The notes beneath the pieces were generated by a model that did no database searches, had not been told where the DNA came from, and saw only the letters and a list, made by a program, of their open reading frames with translations. This document shows, one piece after another, positions 32,072 to 40,780 of a stretch of DNA of 64,000 nt (positions are counted from its first letter, which is position 1; each line of letters begins with the position of its first letter). Made by a program: the position numbers and the translations under genes. This DNA is from Porticoccus sp963974675 (GTDB lineage Bacteria > Pseudomonadota > Gammaproteobacteria > Pseudomonadales > Porticoccaceae). Location of the stretch: contig CAXBDQ010000003.1 of assembly GCA_963974675.1 (NCBI GenBank), forward strand, positions 60,649 through 124,648, written 5' to 3'.

Positions 32072-32860
32072 TTGCTGGACTTTCTGTTATACATCATTTC
32101 AGGCGCCTTTGTCGGCCTAGTTGTCGGCATGACAGGTGTTGGTGGCGGTTCATTAATGACACCGCTACTTATCATGTTTGGCATTCCTTATAACGTCGCT
32201 ATTGGTACTGACTTACTTTACGCATCCATCACCAAATCGAGTGGCGTAATAGCACATACACGCCAAAATAGTGTGCAATGGCGTTTAGTTGGCTACTTGG
32301 CTGCAGGTAGTATACCGGCCTCAATTATCACCGTAATTTTACTTAGCCAGGTATTTACCCATGCTGATGAATACCGTGAGCTACTTACCACCAGCCTTGG
32401 TGTCATGTTAATCATTACCGCCATCGTTATTCTATTTAAGCGGTTTTTAAGAGATACCTCAGACCGACCCCATGGTCCTGTAGGTGCATTTTTCCAGATT
32501 CACGCTACCAAGGTCACTTTTGTCGTGGGCATTTTCTTAGGCATTTTTGTGACATTGTCATCCGTTGGAGCAGGTGCTTTTTGTGCCGCACTACTGATGA
32601 CGCTCTACCCCAGATTACCCGCACTTCACGTGGTTGGAACCGATATTGCCCACGCAGTTCCATTAACGCTAATAGCAGGGTTAAGCCACTTATTTCTACT
32701 AGGTAATGTGGACTTAGTATTATTAGTCAGTTTACTTATAGGCTCATTACCCGCCATCCATGTTGGAACAAAACTGGCGGCACGTTTACCCAGCGCAGTG
32801 CTTCAACCCATTTTGGCATTGATACTACTAGGAATCGGTTTTAAATTTGCGGTACTTTAA
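32072..32860 (+). CDS. TauE/SafE-family sulfite/sulfonate exporter
   Basis: A 262-residue membrane protein with about eight helices. Repeated motifs GMTGVGGGSLMTPLLIMFGI near the N terminus and FLGIFVTLSSVGAGAFCAALL in the second half are the duplicated TauE/SafE (PF01925) signature. Start is TTG 32072; there is no ATG close by. Divergence from cysB and closeness to cysH suggest it exports sulfite or a related sulfur oxyanion, but the substrate is inferred from context only. Confidence 0.85.
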   Translation: MLDFLLYIISGAFVGLVVGMTGVGGGSLMTPLLIMFGIPYNVAIGTDLLYASITKSSGVIAHTRQNSVQWRLVGYLAAGSIPASIITVILLSQVFTHADEYRELLTTSLGVMLIITAIVILFKRFLRDTSDRPHGPVGAFFQIHATKVTFVVGIFLGIFVTLSSVGAGAFCAALLMTLYPRLPALHVVGTDIAHAVPLTLIAGLSHLFLLGNVDLVLLVSLLIGSLPAIHVGTKLAARLPSAVLQPILALILLGIGFKFAVL

Positions 32861-32893
32861 AGGTTTGGGTAAAGGATAGAATCAAAACTTTAA

Positions 32894-33802
32894 CTACACA
32901 TCCCTCTCATTTGCCACCCCATGGGGTACATGCCCTGTCGCGACATGAGGCTTGGCTGATTCACAATGTTGCTGTTGGTCATCGAAGAAAACATCAGCCC
33001 CGTAAGACTTAAGAAATGCGCCTTTATTCAAACCACCAAGAAACAGTGATTCGTCAATACGAATATTCCAAGCCCTGAGTGTCCGCACTACCCGCTCATG
33101 GGCTGGAGCAGAGCGAGCCGTAACCAATGCGGTACGGATGGGGCATTCCTTAGCGGGGAACTCCGCCTGTAAACTATGCAGTGCTTGCAAAAAATTTTTA
33201 AAGGGTCCTCCGGTCATCGGCTCTCTTGCAGAGGTTTTCTCATTTTTAGTAAAAGCTTCTAAACCACTTTGTTTATATATGCGCTCTGATTCATCAGAAA
33301 ACAGTACGGCATCGCCATCAAAAGCAAACCGTAGTTCATCGCCTCCCCGCTCCCCCGCAGTCGATGACATCAACGTTGCTGCAGCAACGCCATTTTCCAG
33401 AGCACTACGTACGTCTTCTGCATTGGTTGATAAAAACAAGTGGCAACCAAAGGCAGCAACGTACCGATAAGGGCTTTCACCACCAGAAAAAGCAGCCCGA
33501 GTGATATTAAGTTTGTAATGTTCTATAGAATTAAACACTCGCAAACCAGAATCAGCAGAATTTCGCGACAATAGAATAATTTCAACGCGAGGCTCTCCGC
33601 CCAACTTCTCATTGATACGCAGTAATTTTTTTACCAGAGGGAAGGCCTCTCCGGGCTCAAGAACTTCGTCTTCATGCTCAATCTGATATTGGGAATACGA
33701 ATCCAGCCCCTCCTCTTCATAGATTTTGTGGCTGTCATCAAGATTGAATAGTGCCCGGGATGAAATGGCTATAACCAATTTGTTACCAAAATTTATTGGC
33801 AC
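32894..33802 (-). CDS. 5'-nucleotidase, cytosolic type I-like
   Basis: A 302-residue protein matching the 5'-nucleotidase family PF06189, related to animal cytosolic NT5C1, which hydrolyses AMP and other nucleoside monophosphates. Recognisable segments are LVIAISSRALFNLDDSHKIYEEEG, EIILLSRNSADSGLRVFNSI, LRFAFDGDAVLFSDESE and DVFFDDQ; the DGDAVLFSD and FFDD motifs hold the HAD-type aspartates. The start is GTG with a GAGGG site upstream. No operon partner is apparent. Confidence 0.82.
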   Translation of the reverse strand: MPINFGNKLVIAISSRALFNLDDSHKIYEEEGLDSYSQYQIEHEDEVLEPGEAFPLVKKLLRINEKLGGEPRVEIILLSRNSADSGLRVFNSIEHYKLNITRAAFSGGESPYRYVAAFGCHLFLSTNAEDVRSALENGVAAATLMSSTAGERGGDELRFAFDGDAVLFSDESERIYKQSGLEAFTKNEKTSAREPMTGGPFKNFLQALHSLQAEFPAKECPIRTALVTARSAPAHERVVRTLRAWNIRIDESLFLGGLNKGAFLKSYGADVFFDDQQQHCESAKPHVATGHVPHGVANERDV

Positions 33803-33914
33803 GCTTTTTTACCCTCAGCTTAGACAGCGAAAATGTTACGTCAGGTTAAATGTAATGGCTTTATTGATAAAGCTCAAACCCGAATCAATAATAATGGTCA
33901 AAACTAGTAGAGCA

Positions 33915-35282
33915 TTAAACGTCAGATGACTCATCAGGCTTAGATAATTCTGAGAAATAAGTTTTGCTAAGCTTAAATATAACAGGACTAAGTAATAACA
34001 AACCGATCAAATTGGGAATCGCCATCAATCCATTGAGAATGTCAGCAATACCCCAAACCTCTCCAAGCTCCCTTGTCGCTCCAAAATAAATGGCCACAAC
34101 CCACAATACCCTGAAAGGAGTAATAATATTGATTCCAAAAAGATATTCTGCACAACGTTCACCGTAATAACTCCAGCCCAGTATTGTGGTAAAAGCAAAG
34201 AGAGCCAGACAAAGGGCCACTATTTTATCGCCGTAAGGCAACTCAGAGGTAAATGCCAGCGTAGTAAGCGCTGCACCTTCCTCTCCACTACTCCATGCAT
34301 TTGTAATAATCAGTACAAGTCCCGTCATAGTACAAATCACCAAGGTATCTATGAAAGTACCTAACATAGCAATAGTACCTTGTTTAACAGGGCTATCCGT
34401 TTCCGCTGCTGCATGGGCAATGGGAGCACTACCAAGTCCGGCTTCATTCGAAAAAATACCCCTAGCCACACCCATACGTAGAGCCAGCATAATCGTGGCT
34501 CCAGCAAACCCGCCACCTGCAGCTACAGGAGAAAAAGCACTCCCTATAATTAAGACAAAAGCATCAGGAATAGCAGAAAAATTCATCACTAAAATGACGA
34601 GTGTCGCTGAAAGGTATAAAGCAGACATCAAGGGAACAAGTTTTCCTGCCACACTGGCAATACGCTGAATCCCCCCAAGTAATACAGCTCCTACAAGTAC
34701 CATCATAGCTAAGCCACTAACACTTTCTGGTATGGAAAAACTGCTCTCTAACGCATCTGCGACAGAATTAGCCTGCACGGTATTACCAATCCCAAATCCG
34801 GCCAAAGCACCAAATAGTGCGAACAAGACCGCTAACCAGGTCCATTTTGGGCCGAGACCATTACGAATGTAATACATTGGCCCACCCACTTTTTCCCCTC
34901 GTTCATCTGTCTCACGATATTCTACGGCAAGTACTGCTTCGCCATATTTTGTTGCCATGCCAACCAGTGCAGTACACCACATCCAGAATAATGCCCCAGG
35001 CCCACCAATGCTCACAGCAGTTGCCACACCAACAATATTGCCTGTTCCAACCGTAGCTGACAGGGAGGTCATTAGTGCATTAAATGGGCTGATATCACCC
35101 TCCCCCGAGCCCTTTCTTCCTTGATATAAAAGCCGAAAGCCGTACCCTATTTTACGGAGAGGCAATCCTGCCAAACCGATACTGAGATAAAGTCCTGTAC
35201 CTAGAATAAGCGCCAACATAATTGGACCCCAGACCACACCATTAATTGTTCCAACAATATCTTGCAAGCTGAGTGATTCCAT
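33915..35282 (-). CDS. Alanine/glycine:cation symporter (AGCS family)
   Basis: A 455-residue inner-membrane Na+-coupled amino-acid carrier. AGCS signatures: GDISPFNALMTSLSATVGTGNIVGVATA, GGPGALFWMWCTALVGMATKY, VGGPMYYIRNGLG and SNEAGLGSAPIAHAAAETD. About ten to eleven hydrophobic helices are apparent. It follows the PLP enzyme gene at 35364 by 81 bases on the same strand. An amino-acid importer paired with a D-cysteine/D-amino-acid lyase would make sense as a catabolic pair (inference). Confidence 0.9.
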   Translation of the reverse strand: MESLSLQDIVGTINGVVWGPIMLALILGTGLYLSIGLAGLPLRKIGYGFRLLYQGRKGSGEGDISPFNALMTSLSATVGTGNIVGVATAVSIGGPGALFWMWCTALVGMATKYGEAVLAVEYRETDERGEKVGGPMYYIRNGLGPKWTWLAVLFALFGALAGFGIGNTVQANSVADALESSFSIPESVSGLAMMVLVGAVLLGGIQRIASVAGKLVPLMSALYLSATLVILVMNFSAIPDAFVLIIGSAFSPVAAGGGFAGATIMLALRMGVARGIFSNEAGLGSAPIAHAAAETDSPVKQGTIAMLGTFIDTLVICTMTGLVLIITNAWSSGEEGAALTTLAFTSELPYGDKIVALCLALFAFTTILGWSYYGERCAEYLFGINIITPFRVLWVVAIYFGATRELGEVWGIADILNGLMAIPNLIGLLLLSPVIFKLSKTYFSELSKPDESSDV

Positions 35283-35363
35283 AGCGACATGTCCTAGAGT
35301 AGGTTAACGGGCTTTTATCTATATCGGCGGTTGGGGGAGGTAAAGGAGGAGTAAGTTTAATGA

Positions 35364-36368
35364 TTAGACCGTTAACTGATCCCTCTGAGCTAACAAGCCA
35401 AATAAGCCACCCGTATGAATAAAAACGATATCATCGGCATCAGCGTATTGACCAAGCTTAACCTCTTCAAGCAAACCATGAAATGCTTTACCGCTGTAGA
35501 CTGGATCCAGAATCAAACCTTCAATTTTGGCAAGAGAAGAGATAGTCGCGAAAATTTCTGGTGTAGCCTTGGCATACCCTGGACCAATATACTGATCATT
35601 GACGTGTATCTCCAACTTTTCTACATCAAGTGGCTGCTGATATTCAGATTGCCAATTCCTCATATCCATACGCACTTTTTGTTGGAAATAGTCGGCGTCA
35701 TCACAGACCGCCAGCCCCAGAACAGAAGCATTTAACTGAAACAATTCAGCGCCAAGTGTTAATCCAGCTTGGGTGCCACCCGAACCTGTTGCGCAGGCAA
35801 TAAGTGCAGGTGATATTTGGTGCCGACTAAAATCTTGAGCCAGCTCTTTGGCACAGCCAATATAACCCCACGCACCAGCACCATTGCTAGCCCCAGTAGG
35901 TATCGAAAAAGGGTTTTTCCCCAAGGCACGGTAATGTTGTTCCCAGCGCTCAAATAATTCAGGTAGCTTTTTGTATTCAGAAATTGGGTAATACGTTATT
36001 TCGGCTCCAGACAACTGGTCCAAAAATAGATTCCCTAAGCTTTCCTCCTTTGGAGGAGCTCCGCGTAGAAGTAAATGAACCTTTAAACCAAGTTGAGCGC
36101 CCAAAATAGCAGTGGCACGGCAATGATTAGATTGAACGCCACCACAGGTAATCAATGTATCTGCGCTATCTTCCAATGCTTGATTCAACACATACTCAAG
36201 CTTTCGAACCTTATTTCCACTAACAGCGCATCCCGTCAGATCATCTCGTTTAACCCAAATACGCGGACCGCCTAATTGCTCAGAGATTCGATCCAGTGGC
36301 TGAAGCGGTGTCGGAGTTTGTGCCAGAGAGAGTTTTTTAGGGAAATTTACCACAAAATTAGACGACAT
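35364..36368 (-). CDS. PLP-dependent D-cysteine desulfhydrase / ACC deaminase family enzyme
   Basis: A 334-residue fold-type II PLP enzyme. The PLP Lys lies in SGNKVRKLEYVL, preceded by IWVKRDDLTG, and CGGVQSNHCRATAILGAQLG matches the substrate-binding region. Family members are D-cysteine desulfhydrases (DcyD) or 1-aminocyclopropane-1-carboxylate deaminases. I cannot decide between them; desulfhydrase is the commoner bacterial role. The phosphate-binding ATGSGGTQAGL loop is present. The neighbour is an AGCS amino-acid transporter. Confidence 0.85.
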   Translation of the reverse strand: MSSNFVVNFPKKLSLAQTPTPLQPLDRISEQLGGPRIWVKRDDLTGCAVSGNKVRKLEYVLNQALEDSADTLITCGGVQSNHCRATAILGAQLGLKVHLLLRGAPPKEESLGNLFLDQLSGAEITYYPISEYKKLPELFERWEQHYRALGKNPFSIPTGASNGAGAWGYIGCAKELAQDFSRHQISPALIACATGSGGTQAGLTLGAELFQLNASVLGLAVCDDADYFQQKVRMDMRNWQSEYQQPLDVEKLEIHVNDQYIGPGYAKATPEIFATISSLAKIEGLILDPVYSGKAFHGLLEEVKLGQYADADDIVFIHTGGLFGLLAQRDQLTV

Positions 36369-36440
36369 TAATCATGGCCTGCCCGGAAGGTCGTCTTGTC
36401 ATTATTCTTTATGACCATTTTTATCTTTATCAAAAAACCA

Positions 36441-36472
36441 GATAAAAATAAGGCCGCATCAGCAGCCTTATT
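36441..36472 (-). terminator. Intrinsic terminator after yajC
   Basis: On the minus strand, arms AATAAGGC and GCCTTATT around a 10-base loop run into TTTTTATC, 7 bases after the yajC stop. It ends the yajC transcript before the PLP enzyme gene. Confidence 0.75.
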
Positions 36473-36478
36473 ACATCA

Positions 36479-36814
36479 TCAAATCTGCTTGATGGTACCC
36501 TTGGGCAAAACCGCATGGACTGCCGCTCGCTGAAATTTCAGCTCTACATTATTAGTCACTTCAATGACAATATAAGCTTCGTCAAGTTTAGAAATTTTCC
36601 CAAGCAAACCACTATTCATCACGACCTCGTCACCCTTCCCTAGCGAACTAGTCAACTCTTTATGCTCCTTCGCGCGCTTCCTCTGTGGGCGAATAATTAT
36701 AAAATACATAAATACAAACAACCCACCAAACATGAGCAATGTATAAAGTGGATTCGGTTCTTGAGACGCTGGAGCAGCAGCGGCCATAACAACGTGTGAA
36801 AGATCGAAAGACAT
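36479..36814 (-). CDS. yajC: Sec translocon accessory subunit YajC
   Basis: A 111-residue single-helix membrane protein that joins SecDF. The helix (NPLYTLLMFGGLFVFMYFIIIRPQRKR, about residues 20-45) followed by the RPQRKRAKEH patch and GDEVVMNSGLLGKISKL is diagnostic. Normally yajC heads a tgt-yajC-secD-secF operon; here it is followed by its own terminator and then by an unrelated PLP enzyme, so it is detached from secDF. Whether another yajC exists next to secDF cannot be seen here. Confidence 0.92.
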   Translation of the reverse strand: MSFDLSHVVMAAAAPASQEPNPLYTLLMFGGLFVFMYFIIIRPQRKRAKEHKELTSSLGKGDEVVMNSGLLGKISKLDEAYIVIEVTNNVELKFQRAAVHAVLPKGTIKQI

Positions 36815-36907
36815 TCAATTACCTCAATAAATTTATTAGTAGTGAGCAGCATACAAATGACATAAAACTGCAACTGCAATTTGTAAAACTATTATGTGCA
36901 CAAGGCG

Positions 36908-37390
36908 TTAGACTCTAACAAGATTGTCTTTTATCCAAGCCAAAATATCATCATGGTGGGTTTTGGTTTTTACCTTATTCATCACTAAAGCTATATTACC
37001 TTCTTTGTTGATAACAAAGGTTGTTCTTAGAACGCCCATAAATTCACGTCCCATAAATTTTTTCAAATCCCAGCAACCGTAGGATTCAGTGATGGCGTGA
37101 TCTTCATCTGAAAGTAAATCGAAATTCAACGCCTGTTTTTCCTCAAAACGCGCAAGCCTTGGGAAAGGATCTGGACTAACGCCCAAAACTACCGTATCCA
37201 CAGCAGCAAATTCCGACTGGCTATCACGAATACCACATGCCTGCACCGTGCAACCTGGTGTCATTGCTTTTGGGTAGAAATACAACACAATGTTTTTCTT
37301 TCCCTTAAAATCATCAAGGGTAACGGTCTCTCCGCGCTGATTTTGCAGGCTGAAACTGGGTGCTGACTGCCCCACTTCGGGAAAAGCCAT
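36908..37390 (-). CDS. bcp: Peroxiredoxin Bcp (thiol peroxidase)
   Basis: A 160-residue atypical 2-Cys peroxiredoxin reducing peroxides with thioredoxin. The catalytic segment YPKAMTPGCTVQACGIRD holds the peroxidatic Cys and, five residues later, the resolving Cys. The start at 37390 (MAFPEVGQSAPSF) has AAGGAG upstream; an upstream in-frame start is nonconserved and overlaps the preceding gene. The DUF2244 gene lies immediately upstream on the same strand. Confidence 0.93.
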   Translation of the reverse strand: MAFPEVGQSAPSFSLQNQRGETVTLDDFKGKKNIVLYFYPKAMTPGCTVQACGIRDSQSEFAAVDTVVLGVSPDPFPRLARFEEKQALNFDLLSDEDHAITESYGCWDLKKFMGREFMGVLRTTFVINKEGNIALVMNKVKTKTHHDDILAWIKDNLVRV

Positions 37391-37437
37391 TGATATGCTC
37401 CTTTTTTTGCTGTTGCTTTCAAGTAGGAAGCACTTTA

Positions 37438-37950
37438 TCAAAAACTGACGGGATGAAAAGAATTCAAATGCGATATTCTTAAATTTAGCTGATTTTTAAG
37501 TGCTCTGGCCAACTTAAAGCGGTCATCTCGATTAAGAAACTCACCCAATGGGTAACAGTGCCCATCAGCAATCAGGCCTATATTGGGTAAATCCAGAGGT
37601 CGCTCATAATCTTCAACGAAAATACGCACTGAACTTTCGGGAAAAGCACTACGAGTTTCAAGCTTATATCTGCCCCGCTCAAGAGACAACGTACCGTTTT
37701 TTAGGGTAATCACCTCATGATAGGTAAGCTTTCGAAGCGTAAAGTAAAGCCCCAATGTAAGAGCTATCAATTGTAATAGCGCCATGGGGATTATCACCCA
37801 CCCTCCCATGAATACGATTGGGGTAGATATCATAGTGAGTACAACAGCGACAGCTAGTATAACCTGCACATTCCCCGACCAATCTAGGGACCGATTCGGT
37901 ATCAATACCAGCTGTGTTACGTGACCTGAGTTTGTATGTAATATCACCAT
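37438..37950 (-). CDS. DUF2244 membrane protein
   Basis: A 170-residue inner-membrane protein of unknown function. Two adjacent helices (about residues 28-48 and 52-70) are followed by a soluble C-terminal domain with LTLEKGRY-like text (SLERGRYKLETRSAFPE) and the conserved HCYPLGEFLNRDDR. DUF2244 genes often sit near cytochrome oxidase genes; here the neighbour is bcp, 47 bases downstream. No catalytic motif is visible. Confidence 0.75.
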   Translation of the reverse strand: MVILHTNSGHVTQLVLIPNRSLDWSGNVQVILAVAVVLTMISTPIVFMGGWVIIPMALLQLIALTLGLYFTLRKLTYHEVITLKNGTLSLERGRYKLETRSAFPESSVRIFVEDYERPLDLPNIGLIADGHCYPLGEFLNRDDRFKLARALKNQLNLRISHLNSFHPVSF

Positions 37951-38093
37951 CTCAATTCCTCACTTATAAGTTTAGAACAGATGGCACGCGACGGCTGAAA
38001 ATAGGTGTCCGTTATTAAGAGTGGAGCTTGATTGGCCTATATCTGATGCATTGCTAAGACAGTATTATTTTTTGTAAGAAAGTTCAGGCACAA

Positions 38094-38121
38094 AAAAAAC
38101 GTCCCGCAGGACGCTTTTTCT
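38094..38121 (-). terminator. Intrinsic terminator after mdh
   Basis: On the minus strand GCGTCC-TGCG-GGACGT is followed by a long T-run (complement of the A-run 38092-38099), about 20 bases after the mdh stop. The T-run on the plus side would also allow function in the other direction. Confidence 0.85.
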
Positions 38122-38136
38122 TAATATAGTGAGCAG

Positions 38137-39117
38137 TTATGGCAACAAATGCTGCACTGCATCACGCTCTTCAGTCAATTCCTGCTCAGTCGCAGCCATC
38201 TTGCCTCGTGAGAATTCATTGATTTCTAGGCCTTGAACAATTTCCCAATCACCATTTTTACAAACACAAGGGAATGAGTAGATTAGACCTTCAGTAATAC
38301 CATAGCTGCCATCGCTGTAAACACCCATACTGACCCAATCACCCTCAGGTGTGCCTAGGGCCCAATCATGCATGTGATCAATAGCAGCATTGGCAGCAGA
38401 AGCTGCAGATGAAGCGCCACGAGCTTTAATAATGGCAGCACCACGTTGCTGTACAGTTGGGATGAACTCTTCTTCATACCAGCTTTGATCAACTAGATTA
38501 ATCGCTGTTTCACCTGAAACTTTAGGGTGATGTAAATCTGGGTACTGAGTAGCAGAGTGATTACCCCAAACCAGTATATTAGTGACATCGTTTACGGTCT
38601 TGCCAGTTTTTTGTGCAAGTTGAGTCATGGCACGATTGTGATCAAGACGCATCATTGCCGTGAATTGGCGTGGGTTAATATCAGGAGCATTACGCTGGGC
38701 GATCAAAGCATTGGTGTTCGCAGGGTTACCCACAACCAAGACTTTAATATCTTTAGAAGCGTTATCGTTAATAGCCTTACCTTGTGCAGAGAAAATTGCG
38801 GCATTGGCTTCAAGTAAATCTTTACGCTCCATACCGGGGCCGCGAGGACGAGCACCTACCAACAGAGCATATTCAGCATCTTTGAAAGCAACGTTGGGAT
38901 CATCTGTACAGAGCATACCGGCCAACTGAGGAAAGGCACAATCGTCCAGTTCCATAGCAACCCCTTTTAGGGCTTCCAGTGCAGGAGTTATTTCAAGCAT
39001 TTGTATGATGACGGGTTGATCTTCTCCCAGCATTTGGCCAGAGGCAATGCGAAATAATAGGGAATAACTAATTTGGCCGGCGGCTCCGGTGACAGCTACA
39101 CGAACAGGTGCTTTCAC
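38137..39117 (-). CDS. mdh: Malate dehydrogenase, NAD-dependent (type 2)
   Basis: TCA-cycle malate/oxaloacetate enzyme. The NAD-binding GAAGQISYSLLFRIASG opens the chain, ARPRGPGMERKDLLEAN carries the substrate arginines, and the catalytic His is in ILVWGNHSATQYPDL. This is the type related to eukaryotic cytosolic MDH, not the E. coli type. I start at GTG 39117 (then KAPVRVAVTG), preceded by GGAGAG; a TTG 18 bases upstream lacks such a site. That gives 326 residues. A good terminator follows. Confidence 0.94.
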   Translation of the reverse strand: MKAPVRVAVTGAAGQISYSLLFRIASGQMLGEDQPVIIQMLEITPALEALKGVAMELDDCAFPQLAGMLCTDDPNVAFKDAEYALLVGARPRGPGMERKDLLEANAAIFSAQGKAINDNASKDIKVLVVGNPANTNALIAQRNAPDINPRQFTAMMRLDHNRAMTQLAQKTGKTVNDVTNILVWGNHSATQYPDLHHPKVSGETAINLVDQSWYEEEFIPTVQQRGAAIIKARGASSAASAANAAIDHMHDWALGTPEGDWVSMGVYSDGSYGITEGLIYSFPCVCKNGDWEIVQGLEINEFSRGKMAATEQELTEERDAVQHLLP

Positions 39118-39193
39118 GATATCTCTCCAAGACAAGTTGATAACTAGAATGGTCGGCCATTATAAGCAAGTTGCGCAAAATTTCACTTATTCG

Positions 39194-39233
39194 AAGGTAT
39201 TATTCATATCCATTTGGTGAATACCTTTTTTTT
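39194..39233 (+). terminator. Plus-strand intrinsic terminator upstream of mdh
   Basis: Arms AAGGTATT and AATACCTT separated by 18 bases, followed by an eight-base T-run on the plus strand. Both flanking genes (mdh and folK) are on the minus strand, so no known plus-strand transcript ends here. It could stop antisense transcription or mark the end of an unseen small RNA. Confidence 0.55.
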
Positions 39234-39296
39234 GTTGGTTTAAATGTAAGGATATACCTGTTACAACAACCTACTTACCACCATACACCCATGAAA

Positions 39297-39725
39297 TTAG
39301 CGAGAAATTCCCTCGTTATCGCAGAGGGTTATTTGATTGGCCATCATAATTTGAGCAACTGGAATAGATACATAGTCATACTGGTAATAGTCATTACTCA
39401 GCACCTCTCCATCCCAAACAACAATATCCAAATCAATGGTTCTAGGGCCGGATTTTATAGGCCCACGTTCGCGCCCCATACGATCTTCAATGGACTTCAA
39501 AAAAGCATTAAAATCGTCGAATTCCAGCGAAGTGGTGACTAAGTAGGCTGTATTAAGAAAGTTTGGCTGATTTTCATATCCAACAGGGGCGGTCTCAATG
39601 GTATCGGCGTAATCGATAAGCTTGGCTTCTCTAGACAGTATGTCACGTGATTCTGGAATATTTATCTGTGGGTCAATATTAGACCCCACAGAAATAATTA
39701 CCTGATGTAGCTCTTGTTCAACCAT
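39297..39725 (-). CDS. folK: 6-hydroxymethyl-7,8-dihydropterin pyrophosphokinase
   Basis: Folate enzyme that transfers pyrophosphate from ATP to hydroxymethyl-dihydropterin. The 142-residue protein has IISVGSNIDP at the N terminus, APVGYENQPNFLNTA, and the signature GRERGPIKSGPRTIDLDIVVWDG with the catalytic aspartates. It is somewhat shorter than E. coli FolK. It follows folM by 2 bases, so the two form a folate operon; folP is not here. Confidence 0.92.
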   Translation of the reverse strand: MVEQELHQVIISVGSNIDPQINIPESRDILSREAKLIDYADTIETAPVGYENQPNFLNTAYLVTTSLEFDDFNAFLKSIEDRMGRERGPIKSGPRTIDLDIVVWDGEVLSNDYYQYDYVSIPVAQIMMANQITLCDNEGISR

Positions 39726-39727
39726 TG

Positions 39728-40510
39728 TTATGAATGATCCCTATCATTAAACTGTGCGGCATTAAGACCTTGGTAATTGAGACCTTCCCCGCCATCTACC
39801 GTAAGAATTTGTCCCGTTACAAACTCATTATTTATTAAATAATTCATGGCACTCAACAAATGGCTTACATCACCCTGTTTTTTTAAGGGAATGCCATTAA
39901 CCCGCCATGTTACATAGTCATCCGTTCTTTCAGTTCCGGGCATAACGACACCAGGCGCTATTCCATTGATACGAACATTGGGTGCATATTCCATGGCAGC
40001 AAGTTGCGTAAATTCCATTAGGGCTTTTTTCGATAATAAGTATGCAGCATAACTATTTTGCTGAAAGGCAATTTTATTATCCAGAATATTAATAATGATG
40101 CCCTTAGAACCCGATTGAACACTACCCAGATTGGCAAATGCCTGGGTTAATAAAAAGGGCGCGAAGAAATTCACTGTAAATTGCTGCTGTAACAATTCCA
40201 TACTCGTATTAGCAATGGTCGCAGCTTCATAGGCAGAAGCACTGTTAATCAATACACTAAGATTAGGTAGTTCATCAACGACGCGATTTATCAGCGTTTC
40301 TGGCGCGGGTGCAGCAAGATCAGCCTGGAAAGTAATACATTTTACACCCAAAGTTTCTATGTCTTCTGCAGCAGACGCCGCTGCCGCTATAGAGCGATGG
40401 TAATGCAAGGCGATATCGTAGCCAGCGTTAGCCAACGCCTTTGCAAAAGCCAAACCTAACCGGGTTGCACCGCCAGTGATTAATGCTGCAGGACGTGTCA
40501 TTTTATCCAT
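39728..40510 (-). CDS. folM: Pteridine-reductase-type short-chain dehydrogenase (FolM-like)
   Basis: A 260-residue SDR. The cofactor motif TGGATRLGLAFAKAL has the TGxxxRLG form of pteridine reductases rather than TGxxxGxG, and the active-site Tyr and Lys appear in YAAYLLSKKALMEF. FolM reduces dihydromonapterin and, weakly, dihydrofolate. Tight linkage to folK (2 bases) supports a pterin substrate. The end GQILTVDGGEGLNYQG is typical of SDRs. Confidence 0.85.
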   Translation of the reverse strand: MDKMTRPAALITGGATRLGLAFAKALANAGYDIALHYHRSIAAAASAAEDIETLGVKCITFQADLAAPAPETLINRVVDELPNLSVLINSASAYEAATIANTSMELLQQQFTVNFFAPFLLTQAFANLGSVQSGSKGIIINILDNKIAFQQNSYAAYLLSKKALMEFTQLAAMEYAPNVRINGIAPGVVMPGTERTDDYVTWRVNGIPLKKQGDVSHLLSAMNYLINNEFVTGQILTVDGGEGLNYQGLNAAQFNDRDHS

Positions 40511-40570
40511 AATATCCGGCTATCATATGGTGAATGAGTGCTCATAATTTCACCCTTTCATCACACTATC

Positions 40571-40608
40571 AATGGGCTTTAATCATTATCATTGAGCATA
40601 AGCCCATT
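40571..40608. promoter_or_regulatory. Inverted repeat in the folM/prc divergent region
   Basis: Perfect 9-base arms AATGGGCTT and AAGCCCATT separated by 20 bases, 61 bases upstream of folM. The 270-base region between folM and prc holds no gene. The repeat could be a two-half-site operator or leader hairpin. The AT-rich loop resembles part of a Fur box but not well enough to call. Confidence 0.4.
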
Positions 40609-40780
40609 TGAGCACAGATTATGACAATCTTTAGACTAAGCAATTAATACTTTGCTCCATACTGGCCGAAAAGAAACTATTTACGTAAAAACTTTAAACA
40701 TTTGGAGCTATGCAGGGTCTATAAGCCTATAAGTTTGGTACACTCGATCCTCCACATACTGACAAGACACTGAAAACATA

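Noticed and set aside
40570..40600. Possible Fur box between folM and prc
   Set aside because: The TAATCATTATCATT stretch matches only half of the Fur consensus well; the other half is poor, and the flanking genes are not iron genes.
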